Assembly: GCA_031553705.1 (NCBI GenBank)
Contig: JAVBLD010000041.1
Coordinates: 1 to 27,371, forward strand
Source: JAVBLD01 sp031553705
GTDB lineage: Bacteria; Bacteroidota; Bacteroidia; Bacteroidales; Marinifilaceae
Length of the DNA stretch: 27,371 bases
Reading direction: 5' to 3'
Shown: one piece after another, positions 1 through 8,403 of the stretch
Position numbering within the stretch: the first letter of the stretch is position 1
How the letters are laid out: each line of letters opens with the position of its first letter
Translations under genes and position numbers: made by a program
The notes under the pieces: generated by a model
What the model was told of the DNA's origin: nothing
The model's input: only the letters and a program-made list of their open reading frames with translations
The model's database searches: none

Positions 1-2
1 TT

Positions 3-941
3 ATGAAAGAGTCGATAGTAAAAGTAGAGAATTTATCCCATCGCTATAGTGTTCAATGGGCAGTAAGGGATATAAACTTTGAGATTCCAACCCATGGCAT
101 TTATGGTCTGTTGGGTTCCAACGGGGCAGGAAAATCCACTATTATGAACATTATATGCGGGGTGATAAAGCAAACAGCGGGAAATGTATTTATCAAAGGT
201 ATCGACATGCGCCAGCACCCCGTAGAGGCGAAACGGCATATCGGTTTCCTGCCGCAACGGCCTCCGTTGCATATGGACCTGACGGTAGAAGAGTATCTGG
301 TGCATTGCGCCAATGTACGGCTGATGCCGCCGAAAGAAATTCCTGCGGCCGTGGAAACGGCAATAACAAGGTGCGGAATCTCCCATTTCAGCAAACGATT
401 GGTACGTAACCTTTCAGGAGGCTACCAGCAACGGCTAGGGATCGCACAGGCCATCATCCATAACCCCGAATTTGTGGTATTGGACGAACCTACAAACGGC
501 CTTGACCCCAACCATATCATTGAAATCCGGAATCTGATCAAAGAGATAGCCGAAGAGCGGACAGTGATACTATCCACCCACATTTTGTCGGAAGTACAGG
601 CAACCTGCGACTATATCCGGATGGTCGAAGAAGGCCAACTGGTGTTTGCCGGTACGGTTGACGAATTCGATAATTATATCATGCCCAGTTCGCTTTTGCT
701 ATCGATGATGGCGCCCCCGGCAATAGCGGAGTTACTAAGCATGCCTGGTATTGTAAAAATAGACGAGTTGGGTGGTCCGAGATACCGGATTCACTTCTCC
801 GATACCCAGGACTTATCGGAACATATCATCGAAACAAGCGTCGCCCGGGGATGGCGTTTAACCGACATCACCCTGGAAAAGAGTTCGCTTGATTCGATCT
901 TTGCCGAACTGTCAAACAAAAAGGGGCAGGTGGCAAAATAA
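3..941 (+). CDS. ABC transporter ATP-binding protein, GldA-like
   Basis: This is the cytoplasmic ATPase of an ABC-2 type exporter. Within 312 residues the motifs appear in order: Walker A GSNGAGKS (about 38-45), Q-loop Gln at 85, signature LSGGYQQR (137-144), Walker B FVVLDE (157-162) and the switch His in STH (193). The roughly 90 residues after the nucleotide-binding domain form the divergent C-terminal extension common in GldA/NatA-like ATPases. The ATG at base 3 is the first in the window, so an upstream operon partner or promoter could lie outside. The next gene on the same strand, 115 bp downstream, is the matching permease/GldG fusion, so the two very likely form one exporter. The family occurs in gliding and non-gliding Bacteroidetes, so gliding should not be inferred. 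The substrate is unknown. Confidence 0.9.
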   Translation: MKESIVKVENLSHRYSVQWAVRDINFEIPTHGIYGLLGSNGAGKSTIMNIICGVIKQTAGNVFIKGIDMRQHPVEAKRHIGFLPQRPPLHMDLTVEEYLVHCANVRLMPPKEIPAAVETAITRCGISHFSKRLVRNLSGGYQQRLGIAQAIIHNPEFVVLDEPTNGLDPNHIIEIRNLIKEIAEERTVILSTHILSEVQATCDYIRMVEEGQLVFAGTVDEFDNYIMPSSLLLSMMAPPAIAELLSMPGIVKIDELGGPRYRIHFSDTQDLSEHIIETSVARGWRLTDITLEKSSLDSIFAELSNKKGQVAK

Positions 942-1008
942 TTTTGAATAAAAAACAGAGTGATAACATAAATGGCAAAAGTACAGGCGGCAAAAACAGC
1001 AGGACACC

Positions 1009-1036
1009 CTGCCCCTTGCCCCCTGCCCCCTGCCAC
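1009..1036. repeat. Four tandem GC-rich heptamers
   Basis: CTGCCCC, TTGCCCC, CTGCCCC and CTGCCAC follow one another without a gap between the ATPase gene and its permease partner. Just before them, GCAGG-acac-CCTGC can form a small hairpin. The same heptamers recur at 3376-3389 and 3449-3462. The site is non-coding and lies inside a probable operon. Confidence 0.8.
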
Positions 1037-1056
1037 CAATTAACTTTCAATTAATT

Positions 1057-3351
1057 ATGCGAGCAATATATAAAATAGCACGAACGGAGTTGCAAACCCT
1101 GTTCTACTCCCCGATAGCCTGGCTGATTCTGATCATATTTGTATTTCAGGCCAATATGACCTTTTCAAACATATACGAAAACTGGGTCAGGTATCAGGAT
1201 ATGGGAACAACCCTCTCCAACCTGACACTAAGGACTTTTGGCGGAATGTGGGGCACCTTTACCAATATACAAAGCTACCTCTACCTGTATATTCCTCTGT
1301 TAACGATGGGTCTGGTCAGCCGGGAATATAGCAGCGGCTCGATCAAGCTGCTCTACTCTTCCCCGCTGACCAACACACAAATCATCCTGGGCAAATACCT
1401 TTCGATGATGATCTACGCAGGGGTTATGATCGCGGGATTGGCCATTTCCGGCTTGTTTACCATTGCTACATTGGAGAAAGTCGATATACCGGTGATCCTG
1501 TCCGGCTTATTGGGATTGTACCTGCTGATCTGTACCTACGCAGCGATCGGACTGTTTATGTCCAGCCTTACCTCTTACCAGGTGGTGGCGGCAATGGGAA
1601 CATTCGCCGTGTTATTTGCATTGGGATTCGTCGGAAGGATGTGGCAGGATATTGAGTTTGTACGCGACATCACCTATTGGCTGTCGATCAGCGGAAGAGC
1701 GTCTGAATTTATCAACGGATTGATATGCAGCGAGGACCTGCTCTATTTTGTGATAGTGACTGCACTTTTTATACTCCTGAGTATCATCAGCCTGCAAGCC
1801 AAACGGCAGAAACTTCGGTTTTCAATAGTCGGAAGCAAGTATTTAATTGTTATCGCAGGAACCGTCTTATTCGGATATCTCTCGTCCCGTCCGACGTTGA
1901 TGACTTTTTATGACTCAACCCGCACTAAAGCCAATACCCTGACCCCGAACAGCCAGAATATCGTAGCACAGATGGATGGAAGATTAACCATTACGACATT
2001 CGTAAACATCTTGGATCGCTACTACTATTCCGGGCTGCCCCGAAGCGTGAATGACGATCTGCAACGTTTCAGGCAATACTGGCGTTTTAAGCCTGAAATC
2101 AAATTTAAGTATGTCTATTACTATGATAAAGCGGACAACCCGGATCTGGACCGCAACTACCCGAACCTCTCCGACCGGGAACGAATGATCAAAATGACCC
2201 AAAGCTGGCGTTTGGACTCAAATATGTTCAAAACGCCGGAAGAGATGAAGAAGATCATCGATCTTGCCCCGGAAGGGAACCGCTTTGTCCGGTTACTGCA
2301 ACGGGATAATGGCCAGAAGACATTCTTGCGGGTTTACGATGATCCTTATGTCCATCCATTCGAATCGGAAATATCGGCCGCGTTCAAACGGTTAGTGATG
2401 ACATTACCCCAGGTCGCTTTTCTGAGCGGTCACGGAGAGAGGGATTGTGTCCGGGAAGGAGATCGCGATTACGGCCGTTTTGCTCAGGATAAGCCGTTCC
2501 GCCATTCATTGATCAATAACGGCTTCGACTTCCGGGCGGTGACATTGGACACAGAGATCCCGGAAGACATTAAAATCCTGGTAATTGCCGATATGCGGAA
2601 ACCGCTGACACTGGAGGAGACAGAGCGATTGGACCGGTATATCGCACGGGGCGGCAATCTGTTGCTTGCGGGTGAACCACGCCGGCGAGAGTCGATGAAT
2701 CCGATAGTGGAGCAATTCGGCGTACAGATTATGCCCGGCTCCCTGGTAAAAAGGAGTGAAAACTACCAGCCGGACTTTATCATTGCCACTCCGACCAAAG
2801 AGTCCGGGGAATTCTCCTATATTTTTGACATGATGATCAGACGGGAATACGTTGTTACCATGCCAAGCGTATCGGGATTGACTTATACTACGGATAGGGG
2901 TTTTACCGTTACGCCTCTCTTTGTAAGCGATACGATCGGCAGTTGGAACGAGGTGGAGACCACCGATTTTATCGATGATACGGTGCGGTTTAATCCGGCA
3001 GCCGGCGAAGCGGAACGTTCATACACAACAGCATTAGCCCTTTCACGGAAAGTGGGCGAGAAGGAGCAGAAGATTTTTATCCTCGGGGATGCCGATTGCA
3101 TCAGCAACGGGGAGATCAGTATCAGCCGGAAGAACATCAGGGCTTCCAACTATTCGCTGATCAACGGGGCTTTCTACTGGATGTCCGACGAAGAGGTGCC
3201 AATCAATGTGACACGGCCGCCGACACCGGATAGGAAAATCTACCTGACCGGCACCGGTATGAGGGTATGGAAAGTCGTACTGATGGGGGGTGTGCCGGCG
3301 ATTCTGATCTTCTTTACCATTTTTATCTGGATTAGGAGGAGAGGAAGGTAA
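1057..3351 (+). CDS. Fused ABC-2 permease / GldG-like auxiliary protein
   Basis: This 764-residue inner-membrane protein combines what is usually two proteins, GldF and GldG. Residues about 1-250 form an ABC-2 permease with six hydrophobic segments (about 18-36, 71-88, 118-140, 146-170, 176-192, 229-245) and the typical motif SREYSSGSIKLLYSSPLT near 87-104. A further membrane segment (about 260-275) leads into a long soluble region matching the ABC_transp_aux (GldG) type, with FLSGHGERD near 465 and a late ILGDADCISN motif. A final helix near 741-760 is followed by the basic tail RRRGR. It pairs with the ATPase upstream. The length is close to the sum of the separate GldF- and GldG-like proteins at 17740-20010, which supports a true fusion and not a missed stop. 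The exported substrate is unknown. Confidence 0.85.
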   Translation: MRAIYKIARTELQTLFYSPIAWLILIIFVFQANMTFSNIYENWVRYQDMGTTLSNLTLRTFGGMWGTFTNIQSYLYLYIPLLTMGLVSREYSSGSIKLLYSSPLTNTQIILGKYLSMMIYAGVMIAGLAISGLFTIATLEKVDIPVILSGLLGLYLLICTYAAIGLFMSSLTSYQVVAAMGTFAVLFALGFVGRMWQDIEFVRDITYWLSISGRASEFINGLICSEDLLYFVIVTALFILLSIISLQAKRQKLRFSIVGSKYLIVIAGTVLFGYLSSRPTLMTFYDSTRTKANTLTPNSQNIVAQMDGRLTITTFVNILDRYYYSGLPRSVNDDLQRFRQYWRFKPEIKFKYVYYYDKADNPDLDRNYPNLSDRERMIKMTQSWRLDSNMFKTPEEMKKIIDLAPEGNRFVRLLQRDNGQKTFLRVYDDPYVHPFESEISAAFKRLVMTLPQVAFLSGHGERDCVREGDRDYGRFAQDKPFRHSLINNGFDFRAVTLDTEIPEDIKILVIADMRKPLTLEETERLDRYIARGGNLLLAGEPRRRESMNPIVEQFGVQIMPGSLVKRSENYQPDFIIATPTKESGEFSYIFDMMIRREYVVTMPSVSGLTYTTDRGFTVTPLFVSDTIGSWNEVETTDFIDDTVRFNPAAGEAERSYTTALALSRKVGEKEQKIFILGDADCISNGEISISRKNIRASNYSLINGAFYWMSDEEVPINVTRPPTPDRKIYLTGTGMRVWKVVLMGGVPAILIFFTIFIWIRRRGR

Positions 3352-3373
3352 ACAAAGAGAGGGCAGGGAATAT

Positions 3374-3464
3374 GGGGGGCAAGGGGCAGGACATAAATAA
3401 TTTTGAGTTTTGAGTTTTAAATTAATCCAAAGTCTTATACCCTATTCCTTGCCCCTTGCCCCAT
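3374..3464. repeat. Inverted heptamer repeat module
   Basis: The arm GGGGCAA GGGGCAG (3376-3389) faces TTGCCCC TTGCCCC (3449-3462), giving a near-perfect stem of about 14 bp. The loop contains a second heptad set, TTTTGAG TTTTGAG TTTTAAA (3401-3421). It lies 25 bp after the stop of the fused permease and may shape the 3' end of that transcript, but there is no proper U-run after the distal arm. Confidence 0.7.
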
Positions 3465-3474
3465 AATTTAGTTT

Positions 3475-3547
3475 TATGTAAAGTCGCAATGTAAAGCAAA
3501 TCTGCAATATATAGATATGCAGCTTGTTGTGTGCAAGACTTTACATA
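3475..3547. repeat. 73-bp element with perfect 11-bp terminal inverted repeats
   Basis: TATGTAAAGTC (3475-3485) is matched by GACTTTACATA (3537-3547). A second, inner stem pairs CTGCA near 3511 with TGCAG near 3528. The whole can fold as a two-tier hairpin and resembles a very small MITE or a structured RNA. No obvious target-site duplication flanks it. It ends 30 bp from the intron remnant. Confidence 0.5.
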
Positions 3548-3576
3548 TCATCCGACTCTGCATAAAAAGAGAAAGA

Positions 3577-3738
3577 ATCGAGTAGGAGGAAAACGAAGTA
3601 GTTTTCTTCCTGCTTTTGTTTTCCGATCTCTCACACCACCACGCATGGCGTTCGGCACAGGGCGGTTCTTCATCTACGATACAATTTATTGTAATAGTCC
3701 ATCAAAGTGGGGTATCCTGCCAATCGGACGGGCTTTTC
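3577..3738 (-). mobile_element. Group II intron 3' remnant (domains V-VI)
   Basis: Read on the minus strand, 3668-3635 matches the domain V pattern of bacterial group II introns: ACCGCC, a distal stem capped by GAAC, then GGTGGT, followed at once by GTGAGAG. The distal stem (GTGCC/GCCAT) has one C-C mismatch, suggesting decay. A domain VI-like hairpin (AGGAAGAAAAC / GTTTTCCTCCT) leads to CCTACTCGAT, a typical intron 3' end, at 3577. Just upstream of domain V, minus-strand codons 3738-3670 read EKPVRLAGYPTLMDYYNKLY and end in TGA; this may be the tail of the intron-encoded protein, but that is inference. The 5' part and the reverse transcriptase are absent, so the copy cannot move by itself. 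5' truncation during retrohoming or later deletion would both explain it. Confidence 0.65.
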
Positions 3739-3770
3739 CTATATAATGGAAAGTAAAATGAAAACATGAT

Positions 3771-3801
3771 TTCGTTCAATATATAATATTTTGTATGTTT
3801 G
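3771..3801 (+). promoter_or_regulatory. Bacteroidetes-type promoter of the ECF sigma gene
   Basis: TTCG (3771-3774), then 19 bp, then TATGTTTG (3794-3801) fits the Bacteroidetes -33/-7 pattern TTTG-N19-TAnnTTTG with one mismatch. Transcription would begin near 3807, leaving a leader of about 23 nt before the sigma ATG. An out-of-frame ATG at 3820 falls in that leader. Confidence 0.6.
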
Positions 3802-3829
3802 TAGGTAGAAATTAATAGCATGATTCTCT

Positions 3830-4417
3830 ATGAAATCTGTTCCTGGATACAATAATGATAAACAGTCTTTTTTTAAAGATTTAAAGCGGGGATATGAGCC
3901 GGCGTTTGATTATCTTTTCTCTTCTCGTTATGAGGAGTTGTGTCGATTTGCTGCCGCTTACGTTGGCTCTTTCAGCATTGCGGAGGATATCGTACAGGAC
4001 TTTTTCATGCAGATATGGGAGTCGGGGTTGCACGTAAACCGGAATTTATCGCTGGATAGCTATCTTTATGTTTCTGTGCGGAATGGCTGTGTCAGCTATT
4101 TACGTCGGAATAAAAATCATACGAATCTCAATATGGCGGTTGATCGGATGGCCGAAAATACAAAAGATCCGGAAGAGTGGAAGTTTGTATGGGGTGTTGT
4201 GGAATCTTTGCCGTTACAATGTAAAACCATACTTAAGCTGGTAGTGCTGGAAGAGATGAAATATGCCGAAGTAGCAGAGAAAATGGGAATATCAATCAAT
4301 ACTATTAAAACCCAGATGAAAATCGCCTACCGTACCCTGCGTGAAAAATTTTCACCGGAGCAATTGTTTTTGTTTTATATCCGCTTTTTGAGCCAGCAAA
4401 TGGAGACGCTCCATTAA
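3830..4417 (+). CDS. ECF-type RNA polymerase sigma-70 factor
   Basis: The 195-residue product has the two-domain layout of Bacteroidetes ECF sigma factors. Region 2 spans about residues 22-90, with the core-binding segment AEDIVQDFFMQIWE and SYLYVSVRNGCVSYLRR. Region 4 spans about 120-180, with LPLQCKTILKLVVLEEMKYAEVAEKMGISINTIKTQM, a helix-turn-helix that contacts the -35 element. Unlike many such genes it is not followed by a FecR-type anti-sigma or a SusC/TonB receptor: the next gene is convergent, 139 bp away. Its regulon and signal are therefore not evident. The start is the ATG at 3830; an ATG ten bases earlier opens an 11-codon overlapping frame that stops inside the sigma gene. The short unconserved C-terminal tail is rich in aromatic residues. 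Confidence 0.9.
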   Translation: MKSVPGYNNDKQSFFKDLKRGYEPAFDYLFSSRYEELCRFAAAYVGSFSIAEDIVQDFFMQIWESGLHVNRNLSLDSYLYVSVRNGCVSYLRRNKNHTNLNMAVDRMAENTKDPEEWKFVWGVVESLPLQCKTILKLVVLEEMKYAEVAEKMGISINTIKTQMKIAYRTLREKFSPEQLFLFYIRFLSQQMETLH

Positions 4418-4556
4418 AAAATATGGCACTGTTCTCTTATATTAGAATTGTTTTTTGTATATACCAGGTAATGATGCCCGAAAGGACTGAATTTACATGA
4501 CTGTTAATACGCAAATAAGGAAAAATGATTGTCATAACGTGGTCGACGCAAACCGG

Positions 4557-7500
4557 TCACTCTCCTATATATTTCCATTTTACGGCATCGGCCATGATCA
4601 ATTGATGAACAGTATAATATACCGGTCCCACAGAAGGGAGGGAATAAGTCATTGTGATATTATCATCGCCGGTATCACTCAGGTTTACTTTTGCTTCTCC
4701 CTCCGGTAAACGGTATTCACCGAGAAATTTCCATCCGGCTTTTTCTCCGTTCTCCAAGGGTATGGTTACCGGTATCGATTCATTCCCAAAATATATGGTA
4801 TAGTTTAGCCGGGCGCCCGGAGGGTCCGGGATAGTACCGCCGTACCATCTTCCGTCCATATAATCGTTGGGGAAATTGGCCCATACCTTATATATCCCCG
4901 GTTTGGAGATGGTGGTTGTCCACTCTGCGGCATGCTCACCCTTTCCGGCCAATTTACAGTAATAGGTCTTTACCGGATGTCCGAAAGCTTCGGTAGAGTA
5001 AATTTTTAACCACTGATTAGCCCCGAGTTTTTGATGGATGTTTTTCTCTCCGAGCCGTTTGGGAAACCATTTACGCTTTTTGCTGTTGTCGATCAGCCGG
5101 AAACCGGGATCGTCGTTATCGATGACGATTTCGTCTTTACGGGTAAATACAGCCGTATCGGCGGGATATATTCCGGGCTGTAGGGGAGAGTCGGTTATTC
5201 CGGGTTTATCGATGGCGAATGCAAGATATCCCGGATGATTTCCGGAAATATGTGTGCTCACTTTCAATCTAGTGGTCCGTTTTTCATAGGAGGCCACAAT
5301 CCGCCGGCACTCTCCCTTTTTAATGATATAACTTTGTGTGGCATCGTATTTTTCCCATTGCATTACAAGTGTTGTAATGATACCGTCGACATCTCCCTGA
5401 TTCCAGACATAGAACGAGAGGATATACTCCTTTTCCTCTTCTCCGGCCACTTCATTAAACTCCACTCCGTCGACCCGGAAAACCGGTACTCCTTTCTTGT
5501 GGTAAAACCTGTTTAATAACTGAGGCAAGGAGTCGTTATTAAAGGCGGCGGCAAAAGCGGTGTTGAATTCCCGGAAATCGGCTTCCCGGAATAAGATACC
5601 GGAATAAAAATCCTGAATAAACCCTGCTAATTTTTCCCAGGAATGATCGATTGTCAGGTATGCCCTTAATTCCGCAGCTTTAGGATAATAAAAACCGGTC
5701 CGGTTCGGCAGATTTGTCATCTTTACCAATTGACCAAAAGAGTAATCGGTGAAAAAATCTATATTATTTTTTTTAAAGAATGAGTTTCCGGTGGGATAGG
5801 GAGGTCTCGTCATATTCATTAATATCATATTTATCCCTGGAAACGAATCGGAGGATATAAAACCGGTATAATCCCGATATAACGGCGTAACAGGATGTTC
5901 ACCATCATAATCAGGAAAAAAGGAAACGATATTTTTAGATTTTTCAATATCCTCGTATGTATATCGACGATAACGTACTGTGGCCGACTTTTCAGGGAAA
6001 AACAGTAATTCAGGTTGTGTATGATCATCGTATCCAAGGAAACTCCGCATATAAGATTTGAAAGAAGCAGGAGTTTCTGCGATAATAACCCTGTTGAAAG
6101 GATATTTTCTCCTATAATGATATTCGTTCATATCAAGTCTTTTCTTAGCCCGCCTGTAAATTTCGGCCTGTAGTGAGTCTTTTCCCCATCCTGAAAAATA
6201 GGTATTTCCCTTGTATGAATACCACTCAATCTCGATGGAATCGACTGTCAGCGTATATTTTTCGTAATTGCCGATAAGCAGGCTGATGCCTGTCAGGTCG
6301 TGTTTATGCGTAAATACCGTTCTGTCTTTATCTATGGTACGGACGCCCTGTGAAATGATTTGTTTGCCTGCCTGCACCGGAACGGACAGGTGGAACCGTG
6401 TGAAGTTTCTGTCGTATGAAATACCGGAGAGAGGGTCTGCTGTCAGTGTCGTAACCGGGTACCATAGCGCTTCCGGGTGAAGCAAAACGACCGGGGATGT
6501 CAGAAAAGCATGTCGTTTTCCGAACCGGAATGCCCGATCAATCAGTCCGATACGCGGATAACGCGGATTATTATAGGTTTCGTCCGGAATATCCAGATAG
6601 CAGATTCTTTCGTCGATGTTGCCCCGGTACGCCATTTCCAGGTTTGTCTCTTCCCCCGGTCCCAGAGGCAGTTGCACGACAATCACCTGGTTGTCTCTCC
6701 GGAAAGGAACGGGTTGTCCTTCCCGGCGTAAACTGTCTATGGTAAGCCCCGGATTCAGATACATCACCATATCGGCCATCGCGGCCGTCCCGGGATTGCG
6801 GAGCGTCATCCTGCTGGTTGCGGAAAAAGTATCTCCCAAGGGAGTCCATTCGATATCATGTGTAACAGTACGGGGCTTTATCCATCGCAGGTTCTCTGCA
6901 TAGCTTTTCCGGTACTCTTCTCTGATATGCCAGTCCCGAAAGGCGATGTAAGTATATCCGCTTCCCGATATGATTGCCAGTAACATTATGATGCTTGCCC
7001 AGGTTGTTGCTTGCTTTCTTTCCCTGCAGAACGAGAGGCGGCGATAAAGACGCAGGGAGATAAGAATCAGTCCGCTTCCCGCACAGAGAAATGCGAATCG
7101 CTGCAACAGGTAGGGAGTCGGAGCGGGATGTCCGGCTGCATCGGAAAAGAGGCAGGTGATATCTCTTCCCCAAGGGTCGAATAAGCCGTTGCTGAAATCT
7201 CCGGTAACATAGAAAAGGGTAAAGATGCTCAGCAAGGAGAGTGTCGTTGCAAATATTCTCTCTTTGACAAGCCCAATCCATAGTGTTGTGATTCCGATTG
7301 TCACTAGGATAGAGGGAAGGATAAGGGTAACGAAGTAGAAGAGATACATTCCCGGCCGGAACGCAGAGGCGCTCAGGAAGATATGAATAAACAGGGCTAT
7401 GCCGATAGAGATGAGTTGGATCGAGACAAGTTCTCCGAGGATTGCGGATACCCTTCCAAGAAAGAGGGTGGCGTTTGCAATAGGATGTGTCTCCAGGGCA

Positions 7501-7778
7501 TCTTTTGTTTCGGTGCTTTTTCCAGGCAATAGCAATTCGAGGGTAACAAAGAGCGCCGGCAGGCAAAGGGCCAGATTCATCAGCGCCGCATTGTAAAAAG
7601 GGATGGAGGCGGAAAGGGCAATGGCATTCCAATATTCGCCGTCCAGTGTACTCTGGTCCTTAAATTGAAGAAAAGCTACTCCGAGGATCGACACTGCGGC
7701 TAAAAACCGGAACAGCCAACTTCGCCGGATTATCCGGCTCTCATAACGGAAAATAATATAAAAGAGTGAACGTTGCAT
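4557..7778 (-). CDS. ABC-2-like permease / inactive M1 peptidase-like / golvesin-like fusion
   Basis: This 1073-residue membrane protein has three parts. Residues about 1-285 hold seven hydrophobic segments (about 20-37, 60-82, 108-135, 142-165, 172-190, 228-245, 258-278), like an ABC-2 permease. Residues about 290-800 resemble the M1 aminopeptidase layout: a beta-rich N-domain with THDIEWTPLGDTFSATSRMTL, then NRVIIAETPASFKSY, a segment typical before the catalytic domain. No HExxH zinc motif or GxMEN motif is present, so peptidase activity is unlikely. The last 150 residues (about 920-1073), with ISKPGIYKVWANFPN, WKFLGEYRLPEGEAKV and ADAVKW, look like the golvesin C-terminal-like beta domain. 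No ABC ATPase adjoins it on this strand. A small secreted protein is encoded 51 bp upstream and is probably co-transcribed. Permease-peptidase fusions are known in Bacteroidetes; the role here is unknown. Confidence 0.75.
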   Translation of the reverse strand: MQRSLFYIIFRYESRIIRRSWLFRFLAAVSILGVAFLQFKDQSTLDGEYWNAIALSASIPFYNAALMNLALCLPALFVTLELLLPGKSTETKDALETHPIANATLFLGRVSAILGELVSIQLISIGIALFIHIFLSASAFRPGMYLFYFVTLILPSILVTIGITTLWIGLVKERIFATTLSLLSIFTLFYVTGDFSNGLFDPWGRDITCLFSDAAGHPAPTPYLLQRFAFLCAGSGLILISLRLYRRLSFCRERKQATTWASIIMLLAIISGSGYTYIAFRDWHIREEYRKSYAENLRWIKPRTVTHDIEWTPLGDTFSATSRMTLRNPGTAAMADMVMYLNPGLTIDSLRREGQPVPFRRDNQVIVVQLPLGPGEETNLEMAYRGNIDERICYLDIPDETYNNPRYPRIGLIDRAFRFGKRHAFLTSPVVLLHPEALWYPVTTLTADPLSGISYDRNFTRFHLSVPVQAGKQIISQGVRTIDKDRTVFTHKHDLTGISLLIGNYEKYTLTVDSIEIEWYSYKGNTYFSGWGKDSLQAEIYRRAKKRLDMNEYHYRRKYPFNRVIIAETPASFKSYMRSFLGYDDHTQPELLFFPEKSATVRYRRYTYEDIEKSKNIVSFFPDYDGEHPVTPLYRDYTGFISSDSFPGINMILMNMTRPPYPTGNSFFKKNNIDFFTDYSFGQLVKMTNLPNRTGFYYPKAAELRAYLTIDHSWEKLAGFIQDFYSGILFREADFREFNTAFAAAFNNDSLPQLLNRFYHKKGVPVFRVDGVEFNEVAGEEEKEYILSFYVWNQGDVDGIITTLVMQWEKYDATQSYIIKKGECRRIVASYEKRTTRLKVSTHISGNHPGYLAFAIDKPGITDSPLQPGIYPADTAVFTRKDEIVIDNDDPGFRLIDNSKKRKWFPKRLGEKNIHQKLGANQWLKIYSTEAFGHPVKTYYCKLAGKGEHAAEWTTTISKPGIYKVWANFPNDYMDGRWYGGTIPDPPGARLNYTIYFGNESIPVTIPLENGEKAGWKFLGEYRLPEGEAKVNLSDTGDDNITMTYSLPSVGPVYYTVHQLIMADAVKWKYIGE

Positions 7779-7829
7779 GATTTTATCCGGTGTGGTGTTT
7801 ATTCAGATTACAGACTAGCTACATGACGG

Positions 7830-8195
7830 CTAATCGGTAAATGCTGCGGTGAATATTGCTTCTTCATTTTTAGAGAGATTTGGGAATTCAATAAATGGAG
7901 GTGTTATGTTTACCCCGGTCATAGGTTCACATATAACCGTATAATCTTCTCCTGCGGTTAATCCATCAAAGCTATATCCACTGTATCCTGTAACAAATTG
8001 ATCTTTAAATATCAATGCCGTATCTGATATTACTGATCCTTCGTATAATGTTACCGTAACACCCATTAAGTAACTATGGTTAAGGTTTACAGCAACCATA
8101 ATACTGTGGGTATTTATTCTTGGTGCCGGGGCGGAAGCGTTTAGCCCCATAAGCAGCATAAACAACAATGTTATGGTAGGTATTTTTCTTAACAT
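7830..8195 (-). CDS. Small secreted beta-sandwich-like protein, unknown function
   Basis: I do not recognise the family. The 121-residue product begins with a clear signal peptide: basic MLRK, then a hydrophobic stretch ending NASA, with likely cleavage near residue 22. The mature part of about 100 residues alternates hydrophobic and polar positions and carries VTVTLYEGSVISDTALIFKD followed by YSFDGLTAGEDYTV. That pattern resembles carboxypeptidase-regulatory-like or SdrD B-like modules, in which an optional phrase is followed by a 'glyTAGedY' turn. There is no lipobox Cys, so it is probably periplasmic or exported and not a lipoprotein. It lies 51 bp upstream of the permease/M1-like/golvesin-like gene on the same strand, suggesting a shared transcript and a possible partner role. 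The ATG at 8195 follows a long gene-free leader. Confidence 0.65.
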   Translation of the reverse strand: MLRKIPTITLLFMLLMGLNASAPAPRINTHSIMVAVNLNHSYLMGVTVTLYEGSVISDTALIFKDQFVTGYSGYSFDGLTAGEDYTVICEPMTGVNITPPFIEFPNLSKNEEAIFTAAFTD

Positions 8196-8403
8196 GGCAG
8201 TACATTTTAAGAATAATTGTAAATATCAAGGATAACACAATATTTCATTGTGTCGGGGGAGGTTTTTGTTGCTGAAAATTGTTTGTTTTAATTAAAGATT
8301 ACCGGTTAAATCAGATAAAATACATCAACGTTCACCCTACAGACAGAGAAGCCACAAAGGAAGATTTCTTAATAAAGAAATATAAATCCTTTAATCATAT
8401 TTT

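Larger units (their letters stand above)
3352..3829. other. Gene-free interval rich in repeats and relics
   Basis: No credible gene lies in these 478 bases. In order they hold an inverted heptamer module, a 73-bp inverted-repeat element, the 3' remnant of a group II intron on the minus strand, and the promoter of the sigma factor gene. An open frame of 71 codons at 3531-3746 (+) is antisense to the intron remnant and is not counted as a gene. Confidence 0.75.

Noticed and set aside
1009..1036. CRISPR-like repeats
   Set aside because: Units are 7 bases, adjacent and without spacers; no cas genes are present.
3531..3746. Open frame of 71 codons on the plus strand
   Set aside because: It is antisense to the group II intron domain V/VI remnant and is explained by that structure.
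5900..6100. Search for a hidden HExxH motif in the M1-like region
   Set aside because: No His-Glu-x-x-His occurs anywhere in the 1073 residues; the only His-Glu-like neighbours are out of context.
6856..7632. Open frame of 258 codons on the minus strand in another phase
   Set aside because: It overlaps the membrane-spanning part of the 1073-residue fusion protein in a shifted frame and is rich in Arg, Pro, Ser and Cys, as out-of-frame readings of GC-rich membrane genes often are.
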